This document shows, piece by piece, positions 9,012 to 18,036 of a stretch of DNA of 64,000 nucleotides. Position 1 is the stretch's first letter. Every line of letters begins with the position of its first letter. This DNA comes from UBA1020 sp964520495. GTDB lineage: Bacteria; Patescibacteriota; Saccharimonadia; Saccharimonadales; Saccharimonadaceae. Position numbers and translations under genes: made by a program. The notes under the pieces are model-generated. The model was given only the letters and a program-made list of their open reading frames with translations, had not been told where the DNA came from and did no database searches. The stretch is from the NCBI GenBank assembly GCA_964520495.1, contig CAZFMZ010000001.1:124001-188000 (forward strand). The letters are read 5' to 3'.

Positions 9012-9699
9012 CCGTTCCCTTCTCTAGCCGGTACGCCAGGTTCTTACGCTCTATCACGATTGGCCAACCATGTTGGGTAGCCGCATCGTACAGACGCTCG
9101 TCGGGATTGAACGCCAACGGGAATTCGACCATCTCCAGCATGCTGATATCGCCGCCGGAGTCACCGATGGCGTAGGATCCTTTGGCTGTCAGGTTATGGC
9201 GCTCAAGTAACTCCTGAAGAATTTCGTGTTTGCGACCGAAGATTTCATTGGTGGCGTGCGCAGTCAGCTTCCCGTGTTCGACGATATGGTTGCGACCGAC
9301 GGCGATATCGATGCCGTGCAAACGCGCGAACCGGTCGACCAGCTGTTGGTGCGAGCCGCTGATGGCCACGATAATCAATCCCTCGGCCTTCAGGCGCTTC
9401 AGTAGCGCCAGCGTGTAGCGGTACGTGTGGTGCCCTTTCGCCGCCAGGATCGCATCGGCGATCTGGTTGAAACGGGGTTCTTCCAGTCCGATGATAGCCT
9501 GACGCATGGCGCGTACTAGCGTCATCTCATACTCATCGTATGGAAGCTGCCGTTCACGCCACTGTTCACGAGCGTGTAAGACTGGCTCGACTTTATCTGA
9601 CGCTACCAGCCCCTGGTCGTTCAAGGCATCGAACAATTCGTGATACAGCTGCCAGCGGAAAATGGTGCCGTCGATGTCGAAAGCCGCGAACCGTTTCAT
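8974..9699 (-). CDS. HAD-superfamily phosphatase (SerB-like, HAD-IB)
   Basis: 241 residues. Motif I is FDIDGT (8-13), with the first Asp as the predicted nucleophile. Motif II is VAISGS, and motif IV is IGDSGGDISMLE, as in phosphoserine phosphatase-like enzymes. The helical cap between motifs I and II fits subclass IB. The substrate cannot be told from sequence. It starts 1 nt after the stop of the membrane-protein gene and overlaps the YjeF-like gene, so it is translated from the same message. Confidence 0.85.
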   Translation of the reverse strand: MKRFAAFDIDGTIFRWQLYHELFDALNDQGLVASDKVEPVLHAREQWRERQLPYDEYEMTLVRAMRQAIIGLEEPRFNQIADAILAAKGHHTYRYTLALLKRLKAEGLIIVAISGSHQQLVDRFARLHGIDIAVGRNHIVEHGKLTAHATNEIFGRKHEILQELLERHNLTAKGSYAIGDSGGDISMLEMVEFPLAFNPDERLYDAATQHGWPIVIERKNLAYRLEKGTDGTYVLAQTDRF

Positions 9700-9700
9700 G

Positions 9701-10549
9701 TTAGCGCGTGACCGCCATCAGGAAACCGAGGCCTACGATGACGAGCAGGAGTAGAAGTGTGAGCAGCGCGATTGGGACGATCAGGACCAGCCAGGAGAGC
9801 CAGTGGGCAGCGGGTTTGTCCGTACCGGCATCGGTCACGTCGGCAAGCTGGCGGTAGAGGACGGCGTTGGTGCCAGGTTGCAGTACCGGAGCCATTAGTC
9901 CGGCTGTCATGAGATTCCAGAGGCCCTGACCGGCAAACGTGGTCAACCAGGCGTCTTTGGTCAGTTCCAGGCTCCGTTTGACGGCGGCGGTCCCCCGTAG
10001 GTTCTCGGCGAAGAACGCCGTGCCGCTCAGGCTGTAGCGCACTGCCATGATGAGGCCAGGAATGATAAAGAGGAGCGACCACAGTAGTATCTTGAACGCG
10101 ATGACCAGTTGCAGCCAGAGAAAGCTGGCGATGCGCGCCCAGACTTCGCCGAGTGCGGTCTTCAGACTGACGTCGTGACCGCTACGCAGCCGACCGGAGG
10201 TATAGTCAAGGATACCGTTAATAATCAGGCCGATCAGGATGAACACGAACACGACGGTCGCGAATGCGACCCCGTGCAGCACGAGCTCGGCTGTCGACAG
10301 GTTCTCGACGTAGCGTGCAACCGCCTGTGAGGTCTCTTTCTCTTCTTGGCGCACCTGAGCGCTCGTTTTCGCATACTCGCCGTTGGCGATGTCAGTGCTC
10401 ACTTGCACTGCCTGGCCCAGCGCGCCGGCTACCGCCAGTACGATAGCGAAAATCGCCACTGAGCGGGCACGACCGAATAGTAGCTTCAGGCCATCCAGTC
10501 CGATCATGAACGGGTTGTTCTCGTAGGTCACCTTTGATTTAGCGGCCAT
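9701..10549 (-). CDS. Multipass membrane protein, function unknown
   Basis: 282 residues with about six hydrophobic helices (near 30-50, 95-115, 150-175, 200-215 and two at the C terminus, including LLLLLVIVGLGFL). The arrangement resembles DUF975 or glycerophosphodiester-phosphodiesterase membrane-domain proteins, but this is weak. A clear Shine-Dalgarno AAAGGAG lies 6 nt before the ATG, as expected for an internal operon gene between the guanylate-kinase-like and HAD genes. Confidence 0.75.
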   Translation of the reverse strand: MAAKSKVTYENNPFMIGLDGLKLLFGRARSVAIFAIVLAVAGALGQAVQVSTDIANGEYAKTSAQVRQEEKETSQAVARYVENLSTAELVLHGVAFATVVFVFILIGLIINGILDYTSGRLRSGHDVSLKTALGEVWARIASFLWLQLVIAFKILLWSLLFIIPGLIMAVRYSLSGTAFFAENLRGTAAVKRSLELTKDAWLTTFAGQGLWNLMTAGLMAPVLQPGTNAVLYRQLADVTDAGTDKPAAHWLSWLVLIVPIALLTLLLLLVIVGLGFLMAVTR

Positions 10550-10567
10550 TTTACACTCCTTTGGTTA

Positions 10568-11239
10568 CTACTTGTATGATAGCAAATCATTCACTGTTGC
10601 GAGCAAGGCCCGGGCTTCATCGGGGGCCGCTCCTGATGCTTGCGCTCCGCGGGCGATTGCAACCAGCTGCTCAGCCGTCGCCGATAGTTGGTCCGGCCGG
10701 TTGACGAGCCAATGATGGTCATCCGTCCGGGTGAGCGACCACTCAATCGACGACTTCGCTTCACGTAGCCGTTTGTTCCGCTCGTCTCCCGGTGTCGGGT
10801 ACCGAGCCTCGAACCACTGCCGCCAAACGGATGGTTCGGCACACAGGCTTATCAGGACATGACGGGCGAATGGCAGTTCGAAGTAGGAGTTGACGGAGGT
10901 GCTGAGGGTATCCTGGAGGTTGTAATAGCCTGGAAAATCAACGTTTTCGGTGCCATAGAGCTTCCCGGTGGTCGGATGGATAACGTATTGCACGAGTTGC
11001 CCCTTTGCAATCAGGCGCTCGGCCTCCTGGCTGGATACATAACGATACAAGCCGGGCTCGTCATCCGGACGACGTTGCCTGGTCGTCAGACCGCTAACGC
11101 GGGCAAAACCTGCGTCATACCGGATCGCTTCATTCATGATAGACGACTTCCCGACTGCGGCCGGGCCGACGATCATCACCAGTGACTTGCCGTGTAAGGC
11201 CTCGACCACGTCAGGGCGTGGACGATACGGGTTCATCAC
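10568..11239 (-). CDS. Guanylate kinase-like P-loop protein
   Basis: 223 residues. The P-loop is VGPAAVGKSS (about 24-33). The segment LTTRQRRPDDEPGLYRYVS matches the GMP-binding TTRxxRxxExxGxxYxFVS region of guanylate kinases, but several positions differ and the C terminus is longer than in Gmk. It may be a true GMP kinase or a relative with another substrate. The start overlaps the exonuclease III stop as ATGA, so it is coupled to that gene. Confidence 0.7.
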   Translation of the reverse strand: MMNPYRPRPDVVEALHGKSLVMIVGPAAVGKSSIMNEAIRYDAGFARVSGLTTRQRRPDDEPGLYRYVSSQEAERLIAKGQLVQYVIHPTTGKLYGTENVDFPGYYNLQDTLSTSVNSYFELPFARHVLISLCAEPSVWRQWFEARYPTPGDERNKRLREAKSSIEWSLTRTDDHHWLVNRPDQLSATAEQLVAIARGAQASGAAPDEARALLATVNDLLSYK

Positions 11240-12033
11240 TGCACCTCGATACTGACTGGGCAGTGATCGGATCCCATCACGTCGGGGTGGATCTGCGGGT
11301 TCGACACACGGTCGGCGATGGCTTGGGAAGCCAGCCAGTAGTCGATGCGCCAGCCGACGTTACGCGCCCGCGCGTTGGCCCAGTGGGTCCACCAGCTGTA
11401 CGCCTCCGTTCGCTCCGGGTAGGCGGCCCGGAACGTGTCGACGAAGCCGGCATCAAGGAAGTCCTGGAAACGTTCACGCTCCTCGTTGGTGAAGCCATGC
11501 TTGCCGACGTTGGGTTTAGGGTTGGCCAGGTCAATTTCCTGATGAGCTACGTTCAGGTCGCCGCAGAACAACACCGGCTTGGTCTCCTCCAGCCGCTTCA
11601 TGTACGCCAGGAAGGCACGGTCCCAGTGCTGATACCGCAGATCGAGGCGGCTGAGATCACCTTTGCTATTGGGCGTGTACACCGTCACCACCCAAAAGTC
11701 GTCGAATTCGGCCGCGATAACCCGTCCTTCGTCGTTCGGATTGCCGTAGGTGTCGCCTGTCACGCCGTAGAGTTCGATTATATCGGCCGGAAAGCCGTCG
11801 ACATAGCGCAGCACTGGCTGTTTGCTGAAGATGGCAGTGCCCGAGTACCCTTTCTTCACCGCGGAAAAGAAATGTTCTTCATACTGAGGTAAATCAACCT
11901 CGAACTGGTCGCGGGCGGCTTTGGTTTCCTGCAGACAAAGGATGTCGGGATCATGTTCGGTGATGAACGTTTGCAAGGCGCCTTTGTTCAGCACGGCGCG
12001 GATTCCGTTGACGTTCCAGGAGTACAGTCTCAT
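11236..12033 (-). CDS. xth: Exodeoxyribonuclease III (AP endonuclease)
   Basis: 265 residues from the ATG at 12033. Family motifs are visible: MRLYSWNVNGIRAV, LCLQETKA (metal-binding Glu), CGDLNVAHQEIDL and GSDHCPVSIEV (catalytic His). It repairs abasic sites and removes 3'-blocked ends. Start choice: a longer frame begins at 12081, but TATAAT (12041-12046) ends 7 nt before the ATG at 12033, and the protein family begins exactly there. First gene of a five-gene leftward unit. Confidence 0.96.
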   Translation of the reverse strand: MRLYSWNVNGIRAVLNKGALQTFITEHDPDILCLQETKAARDQFEVDLPQYEEHFFSAVKKGYSGTAIFSKQPVLRYVDGFPADIIELYGVTGDTYGNPNDEGRVIAAEFDDFWVVTVYTPNSKGDLSRLDLRYQHWDRAFLAYMKRLEETKPVLFCGDLNVAHQEIDLANPKPNVGKHGFTNEERERFQDFLDAGFVDTFRAAYPERTEAYSWWTHWANARARNVGWRIDYWLASQAIADRVSNPQIHPDVMGSDHCPVSIEVQ

Positions 12034-12137
12034 GACGTATATTATACAGCTCTCAAACCGTTTGCAGCTTTTGTGCTTCATGGTATAGTTGCATGGTCCT
12101 GTTTTAAACCCATTCTACTCTTCGGGAGAGTACGTAC

Positions 12138-12629
12138 ATGACAGATACAATCGGGGACGTCGAATACGAATTCGACGAGCAAGCGTTGGGTACCTTACGC
12201 AAGGTAACTGACAACGAGCAGAGCATGCGTGCACGGATCATCAAGCAGGCTCGGGCCTGGACGGTCGACGAGACCACGGAGGGCGGTGCCTGGCTGCTGA
12301 CGCACGTGCGGGAGTTGTCCCGCCAGCCGATCGTCAACCCGCGCAAGCCACCGACGACGGTACTCGATCTGCCGTTCATCCTCACCATCTGCCCTCGGGA
12401 GTATGAGGAGGATGCGACCTGCTTCGAGGTACCGATCGGTGCCTCGTTGGTCAAGCGTGGCAAGGATGCTTACCAGCTGATGGTAGGTGACAAGTCCATC
12501 TGTCTCGGTGTCAGGCGCGACGGCCGGCTCAAGCTCGGCCGCCACAGTGGCTTTCGCAAGGACGCAAGTTCTGCTCAGCGTCACCCCAGCGCGCAAGCGA
12601 TGATGCGGGTGGTTTACACCGCCAGCTGA
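12138..12629 (+). CDS. Hypothetical protein, 163 residues
   Basis: Soluble, acidic N terminus (EYEFDEQALGTLRKVTDNEQ) and a beta-rich middle. The segments KRGKDAYQLMVGDKSICLGVRRDGRLKLGRHSGF suggest a small beta barrel but match no family I know. A TATAGT box lies near 12084, so the mRNA would have a leader of roughly 45 nt containing CGGGAGAG as a possible ribosome site. It is followed by a strong hairpin terminator and faces smpB. Confidence 0.65.
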   Translation: MTDTIGDVEYEFDEQALGTLRKVTDNEQSMRARIIKQARAWTVDETTEGGAWLLTHVRELSRQPIVNPRKPPTTVLDLPFILTICPREYEEDATCFEVPIGASLVKRGKDAYQLMVGDKSICLGVRRDGRLKLGRHSGFRKDASSAQRHPSAQAMMRVVYTAS

Positions 12630-12648
12630 TTCACCAAAACAGGACGAT

Positions 12649-12688
12649 GCCGTCCGTACCCCCTCAGCCAGAGGGACGTACGGGCGGC
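12649..12688. terminator. Bidirectional hairpin between convergent genes
   Basis: A long imperfect stem (GCCGTCCGTAC pairing with GTACGGGCGGC and inner CCCTC/GAGGG) around an AGCC loop, followed by TTGTTC. It lies between the 12138 gene and the convergent smpB and probably stops both transcripts. Confidence 0.7.
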
Positions 12689-12699
12689 TTGTTCAATTC

Positions 12700-13176
12700 T
12701 TAGAGCTGCTTGAGTGAACGGCGAGCTTCGCGGTCTTGGTCACGTCGTTTGATAGTCTCGCGTTTGTCGTAGTGTTTCTTACCTTTACCAAGCGCAATGA
12801 CCAGTTTGATGAAGCGACCGCTAGTAAGTAGCTTGGTCGGCACGATGGTCATGCCCTGCTGTTTCTGCTGGGCGAAGGAATCGATTTGTTTTCGGCTTGC
12901 CAGCAACTTGCGCGGCCGGGTGTCGATGGTACGCCCCTCCGCCCCCTTCTGGTTCAGCTTCAGGCTGAAGCTGGCGTTATTCAGCCATAGCTCGTTGTCC
13001 TTAAGTGAGACGAACGAGCCCTTCAGTTGAACGTGCCCATCGCGGGCTGCCCGGGTCTCCTGCCCGGTCAGGACCAAGCCAGCCACGATCTCGTCGCCGA
13101 GGGCGTAATCGAATCGTGCCCGTCGGTTCACGACCGGTGTAGGAGTACGACGCGTCGGTGTCTTTTTCTTTGTCAT
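12700..13176 (-). CDS. smpB: SsrA-binding protein SmpB
   Basis: 158 residues. Typical segments are RARFDYALGDEIVAGLVLTGQE, GHVQLKGSFVSLKDNELWLNN and the basic tail GKGKKHYDKRETIKRRDQ, where KKxYDKRxxxKxR is the tmRNA/ribosome-binding tail. It brings tmRNA to stalled ribosomes. No tmRNA gene was recognised in the window. TACAAT (13185-13190) ends 8 nt before the ATG, predicting a leaderless mRNA. Confidence 0.97.
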   Translation of the reverse strand: MTKKKTPTRRTPTPVVNRRARFDYALGDEIVAGLVLTGQETRAARDGHVQLKGSFVSLKDNELWLNNASFSLKLNQKGAEGRTIDTRPRKLLASRKQIDSFAQQKQQGMTIVPTKLLTSGRFIKLVIALGKGKKHYDKRETIKRRDQDREARRSLKQL

Positions 13177-13204
13177 TACGGCCTATTGTAACAGATACGC
13201 ACTA

Positions 13205-13234
13205 TTGACAGAATGGTTATAAAAATGCTATAAT
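13205..13234 (+). promoter_or_regulatory. Consensus promoter TTGACA-N18-TATAAT
   Basis: TTGACA at 13205-13210 and TATAAT at 13229-13234 with an 18-nt spacer. It directs transcription toward the membrane protein at 13291 with a leader of about 50 nt. It is one of the few promoters here with a full -35 hexamer. Confidence 0.85.
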
Positions 13235-13290
13235 AAAAGGATAGAGTAGTCTCGTTTTCACGGGGCGACCTCGTCCCTTGTCAGAGAAAG

Positions 13291-13959
13291 GTGGTAATTC
13301 GTTTGCCCAATCCGCGCCCCTGTATATGGCAGTGGACTATGTATCTCGGGATACTGTTGTTCGTGCCGGTCTACTACCTGTTGGCTGCCATGGCTATCGT
13401 CATGGGGTATGACTTACTGGTCATGGTGGGTGTGTTCGCGGTCTCGCTTGGCGGCATGTGGTTCATCCGTGTGTTCGTTGAGCAGCTCAGTCCGCGCGAC
13501 ATGTTTAATCCGTATGTCCAGTCGTGGGCCTTCGTGGTCGGCGATGGTCTGTTGTTGCCGCTTGCCATGCTCGGGTTCGCCCGTGGATGGCAGCAGATGG
13601 ACCCGCGCAATCCGTTTTTGGATTGGAACTGGGTATGCATGGCGTTCGTCGTCGCCGTCTTGGGCAGTATCGTGTTCAGGGCTTTTGACGGCCAGCGCTA
13701 CCGCCGGATTGGCCACGAGGCGGCGCTCCTCAGCCCGACTAAGGTATGGCACGACTTTGTCGTGACGCCACTGATCGCAGGTGTGCTGCTGTGGTCGGCG
13801 GTTCCCCAGCTGGTACACAATCGGTCGTACGATACCTATATCGGTCTCATGGCTCTGGTCGTCTACGCGGCTACGGTCTTACGGGATGGAATCTGGCCGG
13901 TCGATCCGGTCAGGCAACACCCCAGGTGGGATCCTGCCAACTTTCATCCTGTCACCTGA
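13291..13959 (+). CDS. Multipass membrane protein, function unknown
   Basis: Up to 222 residues with about six hydrophobic helices (near 10-30, 35-55, 75-95, 110-125, 150-170 and 180-195). The loops hold Arg/Trp/Asp-rich segments (ARGWQQMDPRNPFLDW). No family recognised. Start is uncertain: GTG at 13291 opens the frame, but AAGGTGG (13288-13294) would be a good Shine-Dalgarno for the in-frame TTG at 13303. The gene has a strong consensus promoter. Confidence 0.7.
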   Translation: MVIRLPNPRPCIWQWTMYLGILLFVPVYYLLAAMAIVMGYDLLVMVGVFAVSLGGMWFIRVFVEQLSPRDMFNPYVQSWAFVVGDGLLLPLAMLGFARGWQQMDPRNPFLDWNWVCMAFVVAVLGSIVFRAFDGQRYRRIGHEAALLSPTKVWHDFVVTPLIAGVLLWSAVPQLVHNRSYDTYIGLMALVVYAATVLRDGIWPVDPVRQHPRWDPANFHPVT

Positions 13960-14062
13960 CAAGGAGCCGTCTAAGTACACTTTCTAACTGAGAGTGGAAC
14001 GGGCGGCTTCGTCAATTTAGGGTAGTTGTGGGGTGTCTTCTAAGCTGCTATAGTCGGTCAAG

Positions 14063-14881
14063 ATGACCACTCAAGGTAGCCTTCCGCAACTGATCACGTT
14101 CGACGGCGAGGCTCGTAGTGGTAAGGGCACAATCGCCCACTTTATAAAGCGCGAACTGATTGCCGACGGCCGGCGCGTGATGTTGATCGACCGCGGGCAG
14201 ATTTTCCGTTCCTTGGTGGTAGGTGCCGAACGCGCCGGCGTCGATATGGATGACGCGGCCGCGATTGACGCGTTCCTGGCGGATGACGCCAGCTTGGATG
14301 CGAACATCCGGCTGATAAAAGAAATCTATGCCATGGACCATCCTGAGCGCGACGCGTTACTCTATACCCCGATCGTCAGCGTCAACAGCGCCAAGATCGG
14401 TGCCCGACCGCGTAGTCAGGATTTCGCGATCAGTCTGACGAAGAAATGGGTTCATGACGCCCACGAAGAGGCGTACGACGTCATTCTGATGGATGGTCGC
14501 GCACTGCAGGCGCTTGGCGAAGAACTACAAGCCGAGGGAGCCTGTAAGTACCCCCTAGGGCTGTACTTCGTCTGTGACCCGGTGGTCGGTGCCCGGCGCA
14601 CGCTCGGGTTCGCGAATACGCCCTATGACCAGCTGGCCGCTGCTGATCGCCAGGCTGTCGATCAGTTCGTCGCCCAGATTTCGGCCCGCAACCATGCCGA
14701 TATGACCCGTAGCAGCCAAGCGGTCAGGCCGCCGGAGCACGCCGTCACGGCCCACTTGCCAGAGCTACCGGTGGTAGTCGGACATGACGCACCGCAGATG
14801 GTCATCATCGATACGGCTGCCGACCTGACGAAGGATGACATGGCGCGTCCGGTGCTTGCACTGGTTCAGACCTACTTGTAG
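14063..14881 (+). CDS. Cytidylate kinase-like nucleoside monophosphate kinase
   Basis: 272 residues. The P-loop is FDGEARSGKGT (near 14-24), with DRGQIFRS at the NMP-binding position and DGRALQ resembling the DGRDIG motif of Cmk. The LID-type Arg pair is at GARRTLGF. Cmk makes CDP/dCDP from CMP/dCMP. The sequence is divergent and longer than usual, so another NMP kinase is possible. TATAGT (14049-14054) ends 8 nt before the ATG (leaderless). It ends 3 nt before the convergent glycosyltransferase stop. Confidence 0.7.
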   Translation: MTTQGSLPQLITFDGEARSGKGTIAHFIKRELIADGRRVMLIDRGQIFRSLVVGAERAGVDMDDAAAIDAFLADDASLDANIRLIKEIYAMDHPERDALLYTPIVSVNSAKIGARPRSQDFAISLTKKWVHDAHEEAYDVILMDGRALQALGEELQAEGACKYPLGLYFVCDPVVGARRTLGFANTPYDQLAAADRQAVDQFVAQISARNHADMTRSSQAVRPPEHAVTAHLPELPVVVGHDAPQMVIIDTAADLTKDDMARPVLALVQTYL

Positions 14882-14884
14882 GGT

Positions 14885-15964
14885 TCAGCGTGTAGTGTGC
14901 CGGACTGACGCGATGGCAGCGAGTAAGGCCTCGGCTGAACGATGCCAACTGAAACGGGCGGCATGTGTCTTGCCGGCGACGATAGTGGCCGTGCGGAAGC
15001 TGGCTGTCTCGAGCCGTCGTACCTGGGCCGCAAAGCCGGCTGCATCCCCTGGCGCGAAGAAGAGGCTGTGCTCACCCGCCACTTCGCGGAATATTTCGGT
15101 GTCACTGACGACGGCGGGTACCCCGGCGCCGTAGGCCTCGATAATCGGCAGACCGAACCCCTCGACCCGGCTGGCCGTCACTACCGCCCAGGCCGCGGCG
15201 AGCAGGGCCGCGTATTCCTCCTCGGATACGCCGTTGTGAAAGACCACGCTCGCATCCGCGGGTACGAGCGCCTCAAGCTCACCCTGTCGTGTCGGACTTA
15301 TCTTGCTCATCAGATGAAGCTCGTATTCTTTCGGTAAGAGTGCCATGCCGCGGATCAGCGTTTCAACGTCCTTGTACGGCATGAACGAACCGATATATAC
15401 CAGGCGCCGGATTGATGGGTCCGGTGTGGCTTTCAGCTCCGTGTGCTGCGGGGCGTTATAGACCACCGTGACCGGCCGGGTGGTCAGGCGAAGCTCTTCG
15501 ATGAAGCCTTTCGACGTCTGGCTGACGGTAGTGACGGCATCGGCGCCGTTTAGAAGCAGTCGCTGCGGCCAGTACACCTGATGGAACAGCCACCAGACAA
15601 GGCGGACTACCGCTGGCAGGAAGGTCGGCGGTTTCGGGTACTTGTAGTAAATGATGTCTTGCAGGGTCAGGACTAAGGGGTAGCGCCGCCCGAAGCGCCC
15701 CATCACCTGTAAAGGGCTGAAGACGGCGTCGGGACGTTCACGATTCAGGCGACGACCCAACCAAAGCTCGCGTGGTGAGAACGGGTGGTTGATCTTCAGG
15801 TGTGGCACGCCGGATGGCAGTAGTTTCAGCTGGGCCTCGTCATGGATCAGCATAATGACCTCGACCCCCATGTCATGGAGGGCTTGGATCAGGCTGGCAC
15901 CATAGCGGCTGACACCGTCGTAATAATCGGTACGGGTCCAGCGGGCGTCGAACAGCAGTTTCAT
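14885..15964 (-). CDS. Glycosyltransferase family 4 (GT-B fold)
   Basis: 359 residues from the ATG at 15964. GT4 features: the N-terminal DARW/GVSRYGASLIQALHDMGVEV helix region, the linker RRLVYIGSFMPYKDVETLIRG, and the donor-binding segment EGFGLPIIEAYGAGVPAVVSD with an EX7E arrangement. It probably adds sugars to a lipid or envelope polymer. Start choice: the ATG at 15970 lies 1 nt after TATAAT (15972-15977), while the ATG at 15964 lies 7 nt after it and begins with MKLLFDARW. It diverges from the second GT4 gene 44 bp away. Confidence 0.9.
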   Translation of the reverse strand: MKLLFDARWTRTDYYDGVSRYGASLIQALHDMGVEVIMLIHDEAQLKLLPSGVPHLKINHPFSPRELWLGRRLNRERPDAVFSPLQVMGRFGRRYPLVLTLQDIIYYKYPKPPTFLPAVVRLVWWLFHQVYWPQRLLLNGADAVTTVSQTSKGFIEELRLTTRPVTVVYNAPQHTELKATPDPSIRRLVYIGSFMPYKDVETLIRGMALLPKEYELHLMSKISPTRQGELEALVPADASVVFHNGVSEEEYAALLAAAWAVVTASRVEGFGLPIIEAYGAGVPAVVSDTEIFREVAGEHSLFFAPGDAAGFAAQVRRLETASFRTATIVAGKTHAARFSWHRSAEALLAAIASVRHTTR

Positions 15965-16008
15965 TGCCATCATTATAGCAAGCGCCCGCATGGTATAATG
16001 GTGCCTAT

Positions 16009-17214
16009 ATGAAAATTCTGATCGCGGCCGACTTACATTGGCCGACAATCAACGGCGTTGCCACCTTCAGCCGTAATCTCGCCCAGGGCTTAGCTGAACG
16101 TGGGCATGAGGTGGTGGTGATCGCTCCGAGCCAGCGACGCTCAGGCCGGCCGTACGAGGAAGTCGATGGCGACTATCTCATTAAACGGACCGCTTCCGTC
16201 CCCTTCCCCTTCTATCAGAATTTCCGCATCAGCCTGGCGCCCCAGATGGAAATCCGCCGTATCTTTCAGGAGTTCCAGCCTGACGTCGTCCACCTGCAGA
16301 TGTGTCTGACCATCGGCAACGTGACGCAGAAATACGCACTGAAGTATGGCATACCGATCGTGGCGACCAACCACGCCATCCCCGACAATCTGCTCGATAA
16401 CCTGCGCTACATGGCCCCGATGTCCAGGCCGATCGGTTACGTCATCACCGAGTACGGCGTCCGCTTCCACCGCAAGGTCGATTACGTCACCCTACCGACC
16501 CGCTCAGCCATCGACATGTTCGGCGAAGAACGTCTGAGCGTTCCGGTCGAGCCGGTGTCCAACGGCATCGATCTGTCGAAATTCACACCCACTAAACCAA
16601 AACACGGCTTACTGACCAAGTTCCACATTCCCGGTAATCGTACCATCGTGACGTATGTCGGTCGCACGGACGCCGAAAAGCATCTGTACGTACTGGTCGA
16701 AGCCTTCGCCCGCATCCTCCATGAAGCCAAGCACGAACCGCATCTGTTGATCGTCGGTGCCGGCACCGACCTCGAACGCCTGAAGAACCTCACCTATGAA
16801 CTGCGTATCCATAGTCATGTCACGTTCACCGGTCGTGTCAGCGACGATGAGATCGTCCAGCTGCATAAGGTGGGCGACGTCTTCGCTATGCCTAGCCCGG
16901 CGGAGTTGCAGAGCATCGCCACGCTCGAAGCCATGGCCAGTGGTAAGCCGGTCGTGGCGGTCGACGCCGGCGCGCTGGGGGAACTGTGTCAGGATGGCCG
17001 CAACGGCTACCTCTGTGAGAAAGACGACATCGAGCAATTCGCCGACGCCTTGCTTACGCTCGTGAATTCCAAGACGCAACGAGATAAGTTCGGCCGTGAA
17101 AGCTTGGAGATTGCCCAGACGCATGACATCACTCACACGCTCGACAGGTTCGAGGCTATCTATCAGGAAGTCACGAAGGCAAAAACGCGTCGATTGCCGC
17201 AGCGACTTCTGTAG
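16009..17214 (+). CDS. Glycosyltransferase family 4, glycolipid synthase-like
   Basis: 401 residues. The N-terminal MKILIAADLHWPTINGVATF loop, HLQMCLTIGN, the linker VTYVGRTDAEKHLYVLVEAF and the EX7E motif in SPAELQSIATLEAMASGKPVVA match the diacylglycerol glucosyltransferase-like branch of GT4. A role in membrane glycolipids is likely but inferred. TATAAT (15994-15999) ends 9 nt before the ATG. The 3' end overlaps the convergent hydrolase by 44 bp. Confidence 0.9.
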   Translation: MKILIAADLHWPTINGVATFSRNLAQGLAERGHEVVVIAPSQRRSGRPYEEVDGDYLIKRTASVPFPFYQNFRISLAPQMEIRRIFQEFQPDVVHLQMCLTIGNVTQKYALKYGIPIVATNHAIPDNLLDNLRYMAPMSRPIGYVITEYGVRFHRKVDYVTLPTRSAIDMFGEERLSVPVEPVSNGIDLSKFTPTKPKHGLLTKFHIPGNRTIVTYVGRTDAEKHLYVLVEAFARILHEAKHEPHLLIVGAGTDLERLKNLTYELRIHSHVTFTGRVSDDEIVQLHKVGDVFAMPSPAELQSIATLEAMASGKPVVAVDAGALGELCQDGRNGYLCEKDDIEQFADALLTLVNSKTQRDKFGRESLEIAQTHDITHTLDRFEAIYQEVTKAKTRRLPQRLL

Positions 17215-17998
17215 GTCGCTCATAGTGCAGTAAGTGGCCGACGCCTGGAATGACGTGGAGCGTGGCATTCAGCGCCTTGGCTAGCTTCTTCTCGGTAGCG
17301 AGTGGCGTGACATTGTCCTTGTCGCCAGTAACGATGAGTGACGTGAATTTGGAAAGACGTGGTGCGTAATCGAGCGCACCTTTCTTGTTGATATCCTTAT
17401 GCAGGCGGTAATAGAACTCGATATTGGATATGAAGTCGAGATTCTTGAAATGGTGGCCGTTGATGGTGCGACGCATGTCGGAGTCATTGCTCGTCAGGAT
17501 GATGGCCGTGGCGATGCGTGACAATAAGCGGCTCTTTACTAGCCGTGGGCCGGCTGCCGGGACCGTCATGCCGAGAAAGTACTGCATGCGCCCAAGTAAC
17601 TCACCTATCTTGCGGCTGTCGAGGTAGTTCACTTTGGTTGCCACCGGACTGACGAAGACTGTCTTCGCATGGTACAGTTCAGGGTTCTGTGCCAGCATAC
17701 TGGCTGCCACCAGACCGCCCATCGAATGCGATACCAGGAACGGCGGCTCTGGTAAGCCGAGTGCGCGGACGAAGCTGTTGACCCGCCGGGCGATGTCATC
17801 GATAGTGAAATCTTCCGGCTCACGTGCGCTCTCACCGAAGCCGGGCAGATCGGGCACGATGATATGGAAGCGATCAAGCTCGGGAATGATGTACTGGAAG
17901 CCCTCGTGACTCCCGGTAAAGCCATGGATGAATACGGCTACCGGTTTGGTCGTATCGTGGTAGGTCCAGTAGCGGACGTTATCAAGCTGTTTGCTCAT
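17171..17998 (-). CDS. Alpha/beta hydrolase
   Basis: 275 residues. The oxyanion segment is HGFTGSHEG, the nucleophile elbow SHSMGG holds Ser92, the acid is in VTGDKDNVTPL and the catalytic His is in GVGHLLHYERP. The substrate is unknown; lipase, esterase or epoxide-hydrolase-like activity are all possible. Start choice: a longer frame begins at 18070, inside the divergent gene, but TATACT (18007-18012) ends 8 nt before the ATG at 17998. Confidence 0.9.
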   Translation of the reverse strand: MSKQLDNVRYWTYHDTTKPVAVFIHGFTGSHEGFQYIIPELDRFHIIVPDLPGFGESAREPEDFTIDDIARRVNSFVRALGLPEPPFLVSHSMGGLVAASMLAQNPELYHAKTVFVSPVATKVNYLDSRKIGELLGRMQYFLGMTVPAAGPRLVKSRLLSRIATAIILTSNDSDMRRTINGHHFKNLDFISNIEFYYRLHKDINKKGALDYAPRLSKFTSLIVTGDKDNVTPLATEKKLAKALNATLHVIPGVGHLLHYERPTEVAAAIDAFLPS

Positions 17999-18036
17999 CA
18001 GGCCCAAGTATAGCAAAAATGGTACAATTAACAGAT

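Noticed and set aside
12034..12081. Longer exonuclease III start
   Set aside because: It would place the -10 box inside the coding region, and the family's conserved start is MRLYSWNVNG at 12033.
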